Made by a program: the position numbers and the translations under genes
Shown here: positions 33,966 to 47,064 of the stretch, piece by piece
Layout: every line of letters starts with the position of its first letter
Position numbering within the stretch: position 1 is the first letter of the stretch
Source of the DNA: Cycas panzhihuaensis
Taxonomy: Eukaryota > Cycadophyta
DNA: 64,000 bases
Direction: 5' to 3'
Assembly: GCA_023213395.1 (NCBI GenBank)
Contig: CM041465.1
Coordinates: 74,779,741 to 74,843,740, forward strand
Notes under the pieces: model-generated
What the model was told of the DNA's origin: nothing
Seen by the model: the letters and a program-made list of their open reading frames with translations, nothing else
The model's database searches: none

Positions 33966-36457
33966 TTATTTCTTGGCTCTTAGGAATGACATCGACATGG
34001 TGACATAGGTAAGGTTAGGTATGCATCTTTACCTCCATCACATTACATATATAATCCTTATGATATGTATTTTATTAGTTATTTAATGTTGCCTATTTAT
34101 ACACTTCACTTATTTGTGCCTGCCTCTTTACTTATGATGACTAAGACTGTGGTCTGATGGCTTTAAAGCCCCCTATGTATTGATCAGTTGGAAAGGGGTA
34201 CCACCCCATGGCCCTTCGACTGACTTTTTACCTTGTTCTGGTCCTTTTGGCCTTATTTTCCCTTTACACCCATCGATTACCTACCATTTAAGACCTTAGG
34301 GTTGGTTTCTAGGAGTTAGAATGGCGTTAGGGTGGGTTTTTGGGCTTTGTTTTCACTCTGTGCTATCATCCTATAGCTATTTTTGCTATAGATAGCAGTA
34401 TCACAAAGAAATTTGTAGTACCATGGCCAAATCTATAGTATTGTAACTTTGGCCATGGTATGACTGTTTATCCACCCAACTACCTCTCCAATAGCCAAAT
34501 GACTCTTTTGTTGCCTTGTTTGGTGGGGCCACCATGCCATGTTGGCCCATAATGGCTTGCCTCACCCTTGGGGATTTCCATTGGACCTTAAAACTAATTT
34601 TTTATTCAAATTTTTGTTAAGATTTGAGCTCCTCTTTGGTCCCAATCTTTGTTTTGGGTGGTGGTTTCTTCACCTTGTGGGCATGAAACCACCACTCCTT
34701 CACCTTATTTTTGCCTATAAAAATCCTCCAATTTAAGGGTAGAGCTTGAATTATCTTCCTCTCTTCTCATGATACTAAAATGCTATTGAAATCCCACCAT
34801 GAATTTCATTCCTCTTCAATGTAGCTTACATTCTATTCAACATCAAGGATTGACTTTGGGAGATCTTCCTTAAGGGCTACAAGGGAGCTTTAGAGAGTTA
34901 TTCATCAAGTGGAAAGTGGTTCTACACCTCTCTTCATTAGCTTGGGGAATCCCCTCCACTTATTTTATCTTGTTGCGAGGTTCCTCTCACTTTTTTCTCA
35001 TATTTTTGGCATGTTGCATGAGTAGGATTATTGGATTTTGGTAGTTTCATTGGTATTTTGAGCTATAGAAGGTAGGGTTAGGGCTTACTCCCTCCCTTTC
35101 CTTCCTATTCCATCTTATTACCAAGTTGTAGGGTTTTGGTGGAGAGGTTTCCCCCTAGTATAAATAGGGAAGCCTTTCATGTAAAGGAGGGGGGCATGCC
35201 ATTTCAAGGTGCTGTTCTCTCTTCACATTTCATATTTGCATAGTCGTCATTTTGATAGTTCATATGGTATTTCATACTTCCATTGATTTGAGTGCATAAG
35301 ATAGTTTCTAATAGATTATTGTAATATATCTATTTCTTGAGAACTAACTTGTAAGAACAAGAAAGGAGGCGATCTCTTTCCTATAAAACCTTTTCAAAAA
35401 AGTAGAAGACACCCCAACATAGTAAGTACCCCATATTGATTTCTTTCGTCTCATTTCCTTTCCTTTTCCTCTCCTTTTAGTATTTCTTTCTTTCCTTTTA
35501 TTTGGGGCAGGTAAGTGGAGCCCCCACACCTTTATGCACAACAAGGGAGTTTCCAAAAGAGCACAAAGGAGACTAAAGGAAGATTGAAGAGAGAAGCATC
35601 GTCAACTACCGTTGGACTAGGTGCACACCTTCTAATCCCATTCCCCTTTTTACTTGTTTTTGGTCTTTAATTAGTATTCCTATCCCTTATTCCCTTACTA
35701 TAATAGTTCCTTCCCCCCTTATTTTATCACTTCTTTTTCCACATAAAAGGAACCAATAAGGGAAGGGAAGGTTTAGGGTTAGGGATTACGGTTTACTTAT
35801 TAAAAGGGACTTATTTCTTTTTTTGGTTGAAAAGAAAGGATTGGTAGTGGGGTGATACAAAGAGCTTATCGCTTTAGCCTCCCCCCCCCTCACCCCCTTT
35901 TACCCCTCTTATTACATCATATCAAAGCTTAGTCTCATAACAAGAATATATAAAAAAAGAGAGTGAAAGTGAATGAGAGTGAGGATCTTTATTGTTTACT
36001 ATATTTCTTTTTCTTTATTATCCTTTTTCTCTCATTTACTCCCATAACACTTCTTGCTATCTCCCTTCTAGCTACACCCACCTTTGTTTGATTTATTACT
36101 CAAACCCTTCACTTTCCATCCAACCAAGCTGACTCATCCCACTTGGCCCCTTCATTCTCCTTCCTTTCTCTTTTTCATACCACGTTGGTCCCTGTCAAAG
36201 GGAACTCACCCAATTGTTGCATGAAGGGGAAGGAATATATTACTATATTTTATCCTTATTCCTCTATCCTCTTTAAACCGTAATTGTAAAGGGAAAGGGT
36301 TGTGTCCATACATTCCCAAATCCACACCTCTGCGGTGCATAAGTGCCCTACGTAGGCCACCTAGGATTCCATCGCACCTCCACACTAGGTCCCACACCCT
36401 AAGTTTAGTACCCTTCGGTGTGAGTTATCTTAGATACCCCCAATATGAGTGATCTCA
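33966..36457 (+). repeat. 3' LTR of element Y
   Basis: Pairs with 15951-18442 over the full length, including the GGGCATGAAACCACCA block, the TATAAAAA box (34716-34723) and the GGTTTAGGGTTAGGG block. It ends GTGATCTCA. It carries a short insertion near 35853-35893, including a run of C, that is absent from the 5' LTR. Confidence 0.85.
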
Positions 36458-37795
<1,338 letters not shown>

Positions 37796-38120
37796 TGGAG
37801 CAAGCTTGACCTTGTTACCTCTCTAATATACAAAATAGAGTAAGATAACCAAAAAATATATGGAGATGGATAGGTGGAAGATGAATGTGAAGAGCACCAA
37901 ATGAGAACTAAAGGATACTAAAGTGAACCTTGATAAGATTATATTCATTAATATAAGATTAAAATGAGTAGGGTACCATATATATAGAAAGATCAACCCA
38001 TTATTATATTGTTATTTTGCTAAGCTAAATAATCATACATTTCTCATATTATTAAATACTCTTAACCTACTTAACCTCCTAATACATTAATCCTCTAACA
38101 CATGGTGAAGGCTCACCACA
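37796..38120 (-). repeat. 3' LTR of element B (copy 2)
   Basis: 325 bp, paired with 40195-40526. Its boundary at 38120 (CACCACA) adjoins the polypurine tract complement TGACCTCCCCCTT. Confidence 0.75.
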
Positions 38121-38468
38121 TGACCTCCCCCTTAGATATTTTTCCCTTAAAGCATTTATATCAAAGTATAAAGTGATCACCACCTACTATTTCCAAAATA
38201 TCTAGGGTGGATGGATCATTATTTAGATGAAGAGAGGAGGTTATTATTGCTACACTTTCTAACTAATGAAGTGGATGTATGATATACAAGTATGCCACTC
38301 CATGGAAGAAAGAGAAGAAGTGTTGCCTTCTTGGTATTGCTCATTATGGAATAAGTGAGGGCATGCGGAGTAATAGTAAGGGGATCCATAAAAGTGTGGT
38401 CCTAGATGCTATAGTATAGAGGAAAGGGTGGTTATTCCTCCTTGTTAATGTTGATACTAGTGAAAAAG

Positions 38469-38942
38469 TGTAGGAAAATAAACGATGGAGAATAGGGAAA
38501 AACATAAACACATAATCAATATTGTTCCATAAATAGAAAATCCTTTGTATTCAATCCATTTTGAGAAAAAGAATTATAAATGTCCAAATGTAGGCAGTGT
38601 CTAAAGACACTAGGGTTGCACACCCCTCCAAATATATAGTTTGGAGGAGGTTAAGTTGATTTGATTTAATTTGAGTTAAGTTATATTTTATTGTTATTTA
38701 AATTTTAGGGTTTGAGGAGTTTTTCTTCTCCCCCAAACCATATAATTAGAGGGGTGTGCAACCCTAGTGTCTTTAGACACTGCCTACTTTTAGACATTTG
38801 TAATGCTCTCTCTCACAAGATGGATTGAATATAAAAGATTTTCTATTTATGTAATAATGTATTGATCTATGTGTTTATATTTTACCCTATTCTCCATCAT
38901 TTATTTTCCTACATTTGGTATCAAAGCTTGGTTTTATAAAGC
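38469..38942. mobile_element. Fold-back element with LTR-like arms
   Basis: Left arm 38469-38648 and right arm 38734-38913 are reverse complements over about 180 bp with scattered mismatches, separated by an 85-bp AT-rich loop. The tips read TGTAGGAAAATAAA and TTATTTTCCTACA. Right after the right tip comes TTTGGTATCAAAGCTTGG, close to an initiator-Met primer site, so the right arm looks like the 3' part of an LTR and the left arm its inverted copy. The corresponding place in block copy 1 (about 5967) lacks all of this, proving insertion. Possible target duplication AAAAG left and TAAAG right, if the element ends at about 38942. It could instead be a MITE that happens to have this tip sequence. 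Confidence 0.7.
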
Positions 38943-40180
38943 CTTTATTATGATGTAGTAATTCACTTTAATTTATTTAAAGGTTGTTACCTTCATTCAA
39001 AATGATAGAATTGAGAATATTATCATGCTTATTCTCAATTAATATTTCTCCACTTCCCTCTTCATCTAAGCGATCCTAGTCATCTACATCCTCTTTAGAT
39101 AAGTGATCATGTTCTTCTAAACCACTTCTGTAAAAGATTTATTAGTTATGTAAGCTCTTGTTTCCCTTTGAAGTCCCATCTTGAAGGATGCCCAATCTAG
39201 ATTTAAATACGAGTTACACCATACCTAATCCTTTCTATAGTGATCTATGTCTAAGCATTATATAGTAAACATAATCTTGGCATAGTCATGCTAAAAATAA
39301 TAAATTTTAGAATAAATTTTAAAGACTTTTTTTTAAAGTAGAAACCAAATCATAAAGTCAAATATGACTATCTATCTTAAAGTTAGGGAGGTTGAGATCA
39401 TAATCTAATAAAAAAAGAATTGTTCGAAGCCAAAGGACTAATCACTTAAACCTATTTTTTTATAGTATAAGAGTAAATTCTTATAAGTCCTAGGTCTATT
39501 TTTCTCTTATTTTTTTTATTTTTTATTTTTAAGAGAATACTTATAGCCTCAAGATCAATAGCATACAAGCTAAAGTTTGAACGACATAAAATAATACCAA
39601 AAACATATTAGCATAAATCCTTACAAAATAGAAGGATTAATTTTAATTTTAAATGTTTAATAAATAATAGCCCAAAATAACAACCTCTAAATTATGATGT
39701 TAATGGTTTAGATAAAATTAAATTACGATACCTAAATTAAAATATATATCTATTTTAAAGAGGTTTGTTCCTAGGGTTTTTGGGATTATAACAGTACCTT
39801 ATAATAAAATATTGATAATATTTTACTCAGGATACCAATTAACCCAAGACTAATTCTATTAGAAATTAAACCTCAAAACATATAGAATTAAAAAAAAAGT
39901 GAGATTAATTGAATATCTATAACCAATGTTACGGCCATTTAAAGTTGAGGTAGTAAATTTGGCTCCAAAGGTAGTGATGAAAAATATGCCAAAATTTAAT
40001 CTATTATAATTTTCATACTTTCACCTCAAAACTTATAATATAATTACTTGAAATTTGTAAAACATGCTATTTTACCTCAAATTTATTATTTCTTTTTTGA
40101 AATTAGTATTTATACTTTTAAAAATGCCTTCAATACCTATATCAAACTAGGAAAGGGAAATGAAATTGTCAAATAACCTT

Positions 40181-40192
40181 GCTCAGATACCA
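40181..40192 (-). promoter_or_regulatory. Primer-binding site of element B (copy 2)
   Basis: On the minus strand TGGTATCTGAGC lies two bases after the LTR end. The same is found in copy 1 at 7246-7257. Confidence 0.75.
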
Positions 40193-40194
40193 CA

Positions 40195-40526
40195 TGTAAT
40201 AAGCTTGACCTTATTACCTCTCTAATATACAAAATATAATAAAATAACTCAATAATGGATGAAGATGGATGGAGTGAAAGATGGATGCGAAGAGCAGTAA
40301 ATGAGAATTAAAGGACACCAAAGTAAACCCCAATAAGATTATATTCATCAACATAAGATTACAATGAGTAAGGTATCGTATATATATAAGGATCACCCTA
40401 TTATTATATTATTCTACCACTAAGATAACTAATAATATATTTCTCTTATTATTAAATACTCTTAACCTTAATCTACTTAACCTCCTAATATTTTAATCCT
40501 TTAGCATGTGGTAAAGACTCATCACA
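40195..40526 (-). repeat. 5' LTR of element B (copy 2)
   Basis: 332 bp, paired with 37796-38120 and with the LINE-split LTR of copy 1 (7259-7484 plus 9277-9388). Confidence 0.78.
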
Positions 40527-41717
40527 AATGGTACTACTATTAATTCAAGTATATCTACTTTAAGTATAATTTTAAGTCTTTATATTCCTTGTCCATTTAA
40601 TTCTCAAGTTATTAGACATGCTTAAGATAATTCTCATAATTTGGATGACCCTTATGTTATGAATTTAGATGATTTTATTGATATGGATGATATTGGCTCA
40701 AGTATTCTTACTCTGACTAGTCATAATCCTATTCCTTTTAGTGTTCAAATTCTTGAAGAAGATGATTCTCATCATATAAATGATTTTGATTTATAGCTTG
40801 AGCATACAATTGATTAAAAATAATTAAAATGGTTTAAAAATATTTTTGTCACAACTTATTTTGATATAAGTAATCCTTATGTTATAAGAAGAATTCTATC
40901 TCAAGTAAATCATACTCTTACAAATGTAAAGTTTAATAGGCTACGATAATTTTTTAGCATAACTAAATTATAATCAAGGGAAGAATGAAAATGATTATGA
41001 CTTCCCTTTTTCATTCCAAGTCAATATTAAAGATAGATTTAGAAATTAATATTATCTTAAAGATGATAAGAGCTCAAATTTTCATATAAGACCTATTTAA
41101 AGGTATACTCGCAATGTAATATTATGTCATATTAATCAAATTATAATTGTTTAACTATTTTTTTATCCATCTTCTCTATTTTATAATACACACACAGTAT
41201 TATGACATAAATTTGAAAATGGTTCTTAGTCTATTTGATTAGACTTACTAGTGTTTTAATGACCAAAAGCTATCCTAAACTTGAGAGAAAATAAATTGTA
41301 GGATCTACTAAGTGCTTAATATATGACCACTAAAGAATTAAGATTAAAATATACCATTATAATTCTAAAATAAAAAAAAATTTAAACTTTATATATTTTT
41401 TACAATAATATTGATCCTTAGAATGTCTACTTTTAAATGAAGATTCGTACTGCATATGGTTTTAGTGATTGTAGTATTATGTTAATAACAAATATTGTTG
41501 ATTAATAAATTTGAGATTGGGAATAACTATAACAACTTATAAAAATAGTAATATAGGTATTTATATCTATAAAAATATAATTTATTGATGAATTAAGATA
41601 TAAATACCTAAGATAATTTTATAAATAAGTCAAGAAAGTGATAGAGTCTACTTAATTATAAAAGAAAATTTATAATTCAAATACACATATATGTGTATGT
41701 GTGTGTATAGGAGGGGG
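40527..41717. repeat. Repeat block D, copy 2
   Basis: This matches 9389-10664. A decayed plus-strand frame at 40590-40960 shares residues with copy 1, for example YFDISNPYVIRRILSQ, with stops mostly TAA and TAG. Its protein family is not recognised. The right half is AT-rich and non-coding; the left border is the LTR of B and the right border the LTR of C. Confidence 0.55.
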
Positions 41718-41764
41718 TGTTAGAATTTATAATTGCACTCTGATACCATATTAGAAATGTAGAG

Positions 41765-42075
41765 TGAAGGAAGGATGGATCTAGGAAATAAATCACTTAC
41801 ATGCACACAATGGCAATGGAGAATAAAAAAGAGATAAAACAAGATATGAGAGTAAGCTTGGAGGTGAGAATGAATAATAACTCCCTCTTTGAGATTTCAC
41901 CTTTTATTATTGAGGGTAAGCATTAGGGTTAGGATTTTCCTGCCTAATGACATGAACCCAAAATTACATCTAAATGCACATAAAGTGCATTTCATTAAGA
42001 GACTAATACTAACAATATATCCTAAGGTCACATAATTAATCTATATAAATAACCTTAATACATTAACCTCTTTAA
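41765..42075 (-). repeat. 3' LTR of G
   Basis: 311 bp, paired with 49001-49311 and with the G2 LTR at 56972-57281. It is short for a copia LTR, and the pair matches closely by eye. Confidence 0.9.
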
Positions 42076-42089
42076 ATCACCCCCTTAAT

Positions 42090-44240
42090 GTGGAAGATCA
42101 TTTTGAGAAAATCTATTCTATGAGGTCTTTATTTGAGTCTCATTATTACATTGAAATTCTAAATGATACTTTTATAGGAAAACCCTCATGGAGAATAAAT
42201 TGTCATGGACTTTCTAAGATCTATAGCTCGTTTTATAAATCAAAATGGCTAAGGTGGATCTTTGATGTAGCCTGATAGCCAAACAACTTAAATGTGTAGC
42301 TTAATCTGCTGAGTCTCTATATACCGTTTAATCATCCCTATGCCCTTTTGGGTTTTCACAGATTCTAATTTTTAAAAACTAGTACAATCCTTATCCTTCT
42401 ATACGCACATGGGGTTTTTATAAATAGGATAGAGCAGAGACTTACTCTTATTCTTCCATGCCCACAAGGGATTTTCACGAAGAGAATAGAGTATGATGAT
42501 CCTATTGCCATCTTCTTTGATTAGTCAAAGATAGAGGTCTTAAGGCTGAGCTACCTTTAGAACTGTTTAAACCTCACCTTTTGTAATGGTTTGATGAAGA
42601 TATCGACCACTTGATTTGTTATGGGGCTATATTCTAATTGAATTGTGCTTTCATGAATAAGTTCTTTAATCCTATAGACTTTGGTACTTATGTGTTTGGT
42701 ACGATCATAAAATACAATATTTTTTACCATAGAGATTGTTGATTAATTATTCACATGAAGGTCGATAGGACTTATTTGGGTGATATTCAATGTTTCCAAT
42801 AATTTTCTGAGCTACATCACCTCCTTACCAGTCTCAAAAGTAATAATGTATTTAGCTTCGACAATTGAATCTACAACTATGTTCTGCCATCTAGATCTCC
42901 ATGATATTGGTGCTATTCTAAGAAATGTTATATACCTAGACATAGATCTTCCTATATCTTTATCTACTACAAAGTCTAAGTCTATGTATGCAAAAAGTTT
43001 GAAGTCTAAATTAGATTCATTTAACAGACCATATTTGCTGGTCATCTTAAGGTATCTCAACACTTGCACTACTGCCTACCAATGATTCTACTTAGGATTT
43101 ATCATATAACTAGTAACAATATTGATAAAGTATGCAATATCTGGCCTTGTATTGGTAGTGTAGATGAGACTACCTACAAGCTTCCTGTAGAGTGTTGCAT
43201 CTGCCTCCCTAGTGTCACCATCAGTTGAGAATTTGGTATTAGGGTCCATAGGTAATGCCACTAGTCAAGCATCTTCTAATTGAAACTTGATTAGAAGATC
43301 ATTGATATATTTTTCTTAGGAGAGGAAAATGTTTCTATTCTTTTGTGTTATTTCAATTTCCAAGTAATATTTCATTAAACTAAGGTCAAACAATTCAAAT
43401 GTTTTTCCAAGGTCCTTTTTTAGCTGGCTTATTTCCTGTTTACTATTACTTGTTATAAGCATGTAATCCACAAAGATTATGAGATAAATGACTTTATCCT
43501 TATGACGCTTGATGAATAATGTTACATCAATATCTTGGTAGTCACAAACCTCATATTCAAGTTACCTCATTCTTTTAAACAACTTGGCAAACCAAGCACG
43601 AGAGGCTTGTTTAAGGCTGTACAAGGACTTTTTAAGCCTACAAACCTTATGCTCTTAACCTTCGATCTCATATCCTTCTCGCTGAGCTATGTAAATTTCT
43701 TCTTTAAGATCCCCATTGAGAAACATGATCTTAATATAAGTTGGTGGATTTTCTAACCTTGTTAAGTGGCTAAGGCCATAAGAGTTCTAATTGTAGGCCA
43801 CTTGGTTGTAGGTGCAAATACTTCAATATAGTTAATGCCTTCCCTTTGTGTAAATCCTTTAGCTACCAACCTCACCTTGTGTTTTCAAGGGTGCCATCTG
43901 ATCTATATTTGTTTTTGAATACCTATTTATTTTAAACTACCTTTTTACCAAGTGGTAGATCAACGAGCTCCCATGTACCATTCTTGATAAGAGATTGGTA
44001 CTCTTTATTCATGGCATTTCTCCAAGTTGCATGCTTTACAACTTCTTAGTACATTAGGGGCTCTTCATTAAGAGTAAGGTATAGTTCTATTGGTTCAAGC
44101 TTATTATATAATGATTCTTGCATTCTTACTCTATGGGCACTTTGAGTGTCAGTTTTGCCCACCTCATCTGGTCGTATGTCCTTATTGAGTTGGTAGGCTT
44201 CTTGAGATCCTTGAGTTGGGAATGAGGTCCTCATTTCCTC
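42090..44240 (-). pseudogene. G copia pol: reverse transcriptase and RNase H, broken
   Basis: Reading leftward, the reverse transcriptase runs from about 44050 to 43100. The catalytic YVDD box reads IIFVDYMLIT near 43460-43490; the second Asp has become Tyr. RNase H begins with the open piece 43069-42812, LRYLKMTSKYGLL, then FAYIDLDFVVDKDIGRSMS and VDSIVEAKYI. This fits the copia pattern Y.D.D.A.....R.S.S and ST.EAEY. The end of the domain lies near 42590-42700. Many stops and shifts occur. Confidence 0.85.
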
Positions 44241-44279
44241 AACTTCTTGGTTCTCATCTTATTCATTAAAATGATCATT

Positions 44280-45444
44280 TTATGAGGAGGATATTGATAT
44301 GCCTAAGGAAGATGGTCCTTTTACCACTATTTTGCCTTTGTCGATTGAATGTAGAGATGATGGTTCTTTTATAATGGCTTTGCCTTTGTCAACTCTGCTA
44401 TCTTTAAAGGATGGTATTGGATGTGCACTTATCGGTTCAGAGTCACAACTTATATCCTCCAAGGCTCTATTGTCAACTTCTAATATTTGGAGTAATTTAT
44501 GTTTATCACCCCCCCCCCCCCCCCAAAATTTTAGAATCTGAACATCATACTTGATAACATTATTATAGGAGCGTAAGGGTACTTTGGAGTCCAGTCTAAG
44601 CAACTGATCCTTTGTCTCTACAAAAATGACATCTCTAGTAATGATGATTTTTTGTTGTGAAGGTATAAAGATGTTATACCCTTTATTATCCATAGTGTAT
44701 CCAACAAAGATGCCTTTAAGTGCCCTTGGCTATCCAGAATATGGGCATAGCATGTAGAGCCAAAAATTTTAAAGTAGTGAACAATAAGGGCTTGTCCTGA
44801 CCACTTTTAATTAGGTGATTATCCTTCCTTTGATGGGTTAACAATATTGATACAATAAATAACTGCCAAGATGGCTTCAGCCCATAGGTAGTCTAAGCCA
44901 TATTCATGATTGTCCTCTTCATGTACTTGGTAACTCCATTTTGTTGTGGGATACTTGCTACTATTGTTTGATATTTGATGCCATTGTCTCGAAGGTAGCT
45001 TTCAAACTTATGTTAGGTATATTTACCACCATTATCAGTTTAAAGATATTTGAGTTGATAATTTGACTCTTTTTCAGTGTGGGCTTTGAATTCTTTAAAT
45101 ACACTAAAGGCTTCATGTTTCTTGTGTAGAAAAGCTACCCATACATTTCTAATGAAAACATCAATGAAAGAGATGTAATATAACTTACCCTTTAGTGAAG
45201 GAATGGGTATTAGTTTACACAGATCAGAGTGTACCAATTATAATAGATGGCTTGATTTCAACTGATTTTTGGGAAAGGGTTGTCGATGAGATTTGGCAAT
45301 GATACAAGCTTCACATTTAAAGGGCTTAAAGGAGAACTTTGGAAGATTTAAAAGAGTGTTAGAAAGATCTCTAAGTTTATCAATGTGAATATGACCCATA
45401 CAAGCATGCCAAAGAGCTTCTGGTGATAATGTTAGATGAGTCAA
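44280..45444 (-). pseudogene. G copia integrase, broken
   Basis: The zinc-binding segment is open at 45444-45238: ALWHACMGHIHIDKLRDL and CEACIIAKSHRQPFP, giving the H..H and C..C pairs. The core begins at 45237 with VHSDLC and FIDVFIRNVWVAFL (normally FIDDFSR), followed by the K..AFSVFKEFKA helix. The C-terminal part (44693-44280) starts NKGYNIFIPSQQKI and ends in a Ser-, Lys- and Asp-rich linker before RT. A run of 16 G on the coding strand (C at 44509-44524) interrupts the linker. Confidence 0.85.
44509..44524. repeat. Homopolymer C16 in the G integrase-RT linker
   Basis: A run of 16 C on the plus strand, in coding sequence on the minus strand. G2 has a longer, imperfect C-rich run at the matching place (59715-59738), so the tract was present in the ancestor and slips in length. 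Confidence 0.95.
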
Positions 45445-45594
45445 GATGGAATTAAATATAAATTCTTCATTGGCACAAAGGCTTTAGGCATAATAGGCTT
45501 CATAAGATGGAGAGCCATTCAGTTGAAAGAGTTTTCCAGAGACATGTCCAATCATGATTGCTTGATTAGTTGGAGGGTGAATGACCTGGAGAGT

Positions 45595-46170
45595 CTAGTC
45601 ATTTATGGTTACACTCAGATTAAATCCACGAGAGACAAGTGTGGATAAGGAGAGCAGGTTTTGTTTGAGATTACATATGTATAAGACATCAAGCAATGTA
45701 AAATCTTTTAAGCCTAGGAGTTTTAGGCAAATGTTACCAATTCCTTTAATAGGTTGTTGTGATTTATCAACCATATAAACAACTCCTTGAACATTTAAGC
45801 CAAATATTTGATATATACTGTGATTATACGTTATATGTTGAGTTACTCCTGTGTTTATGATCCATTGTCTATTGATTGAAGCCACACTATTTGCAATTCC
45901 AATAGGGCTTGACATTAGTGAAGGGAATTCACAAGTGATATATCCACATCGATCTTCAAAGTATCTCTTTGGTTGGTCAATGGAATTTGATGCTAGAGAT
46001 CCCTCAATTCTTTGAGAGTGTACTTGCACAAAACTTGCATCACTAAAGGATTCTTCACAAGTTTCTTCAACATTGCGAGATCTATATTTTGGATAGAATT
46101 TGGCCAACATATAAGTGGCAATTTTGCAGTCTTTTTCTAAGTGTCCTTTATAGTTACACTGACCACACAT
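45595..46170 (-). pseudogene. G zinc knuckle and protease
   Basis: A 191-codon open stretch. It begins with CGQCNYKGHLEKDC, an intact CCHC knuckle (C-x2-C-x4-H-x4-C), near residues 2-15. The protease active site reads RQWIINTGVTQHITYN, so the catalytic Asp of DTG/DSG has become Asn. It continues GIGNICLKLL and VLYICNLKQNLLSLSTL, the usual copia protease end. This is the longest intact stretch of the element but would be catalytically dead. Confidence 0.88.
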
Positions 46171-47064
46171 AATAGTTTAATTACCAGTCCCTGAAGAGGT
46201 ACTGGTTTGGCCTAACCATCTTACTCTTTATTGAGGTGGCCTTTGGCCTTGAGACAACTGAGGTTGTGACTGAGGGTTTTATTGACCTTGCAGGTGATTT
46301 TTTATGTTTCTTCCTCTTTCTCTTACTTGGTTGTTTCCTCTGCCACGAGAGGGACCTTGATTTTTTGTGTAGTAAGCTTCTTCTTCCACCTCAAAGGATG
46401 CATATTGAAGAGAGTTAGAGGCTATAAAGTTGGTATTAAAGGTCTTGTCAAATTCTATGAACTTCTCAGTAAGTGCTTCAAAGTTGAGTGTCTTTAATGT
46501 TCCACTACATTGAAGATTTCCAAACAATTTTTTATAATCAGGGACATGTAGACATGATTGGATTAAGAATGCCTAAGTGATGCATTGGGTCTTAAAATCT
46601 TTATCAATTGACTATTTGATTGGTCGAAGGAGATTTATTGTCTCATGCACTTGTTCATTTTGCATTTTTAGTTTGTTCATTTTTAGAATAAGATGAACAA
46701 ATTCTAAATCTAACTTGGTATCAAAGTTCTTCTTGAGAACTTTAAGGACCTTCCGGGCTGTATCATGTTGCTCTTCATTAATCAAGTTATGTAAGGAGTG
46801 ATCAGTAACCAACATGATTCCTGCATGAATCTTTTCATCATCTATCTTTCATTGTAGTTTGGCTGCAGCATCTCTAGGAGTTGTTGGGGAAGATCCATTG
46901 GAAGTAGGTATTGTAACTATTATAGGTATAATGGGTGTAGGCTATAAGTGGGCTCTCCAAAGACCTTCATACTTTACTATATTTTAAACTTTAGTGTATT
47001 ACAAATCTCAATTTTCTTTACCTTTCAATATGCAATTGACATTCTACTTGAATTGAGATGACAT
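46171..47064 (-). pseudogene. G copia gag, broken
   Basis: The ATG is at 47064-47062 (minus). The frame then gives phrases such as LKGKEN, DL.YTKV and KYEGLWRAHL, the typical copia gag N-terminus (a KL.G..NW..W..K....L pattern). The open piece 46815-46612 reads HDTARKVLKVLKKNF, and 46527-46279 contains FEALTEKFIEF and the Arg/Gly-rich GPSRGRGNNQVRERGRN. TGA, TAG and TAA codons interrupt. The matching start in G2 is at 62282. Confidence 0.75.

Larger units (their letters stand above)
15951..36457 (+). mobile_element. Element Y: Tat/Ogre-like Ty3/gypsy LTR retrotransposon with nested insertions
   Basis: Two direct LTRs of 2,492 bp (15951-18442 and 33966-36457) bound this 20.5-kb element. Behind the 5' LTR is TTGGTGAACATATTGGGAAC. 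It fits the tRNA-Arg-type primer site of Ogre/Tat elements (TTGGCGA...CTGGGGAC) with decay. Before the 3' LTR is the polypurine tract AAGGGGGAA. Internal order on + is gag (18716 onward), aspartic protease (28840-29100) and an archaeal-type RNase H (29815-30290), followed by an antisense PMD-like frame (30700-32540). Reverse transcriptase, the first RNase H and integrase are not found. Gag is split by two nested elements; without them the element is about 13.2 kb. Target duplication is not convincing (GGGAT left, TGATC right). CpG is nearly absent, so it looks older than X. Confidence 0.8.
37796..40526 (-). mobile_element. Element B, copy 2: non-autonomous LTR retrotransposon
   Basis: Two LTRs, 37796-38120 and 40195-40526, share GCTTGACCTT-TTACCTCTCTAATATACAAAAT and CTACTTAACCTCCTAAT. 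On the minus strand the LTR starts TGTGRTGAG and ends TTACA. The primer site TGGTATCTGAGC is at 40181-40192 and the polypurine tract AAGGGGGAGGTCA at 38121-38133. The interior has no gag or pol domain, and without the fold-back insertion the element is about 2.26 kb, so it is TRIM/LARD-like. Flanks CACAG and AATGG do not form a clear target duplication. It matches 5793-9388. Confidence 0.75.

Noticed and set aside
45436-45648. Plus-strand frame at 45436-45648 and its twin at 60657-60869
   Set aside because: Both are the opposite strand of the copia protease-integrase junction; the shared openness comes from the shared ancestry of G and G2.
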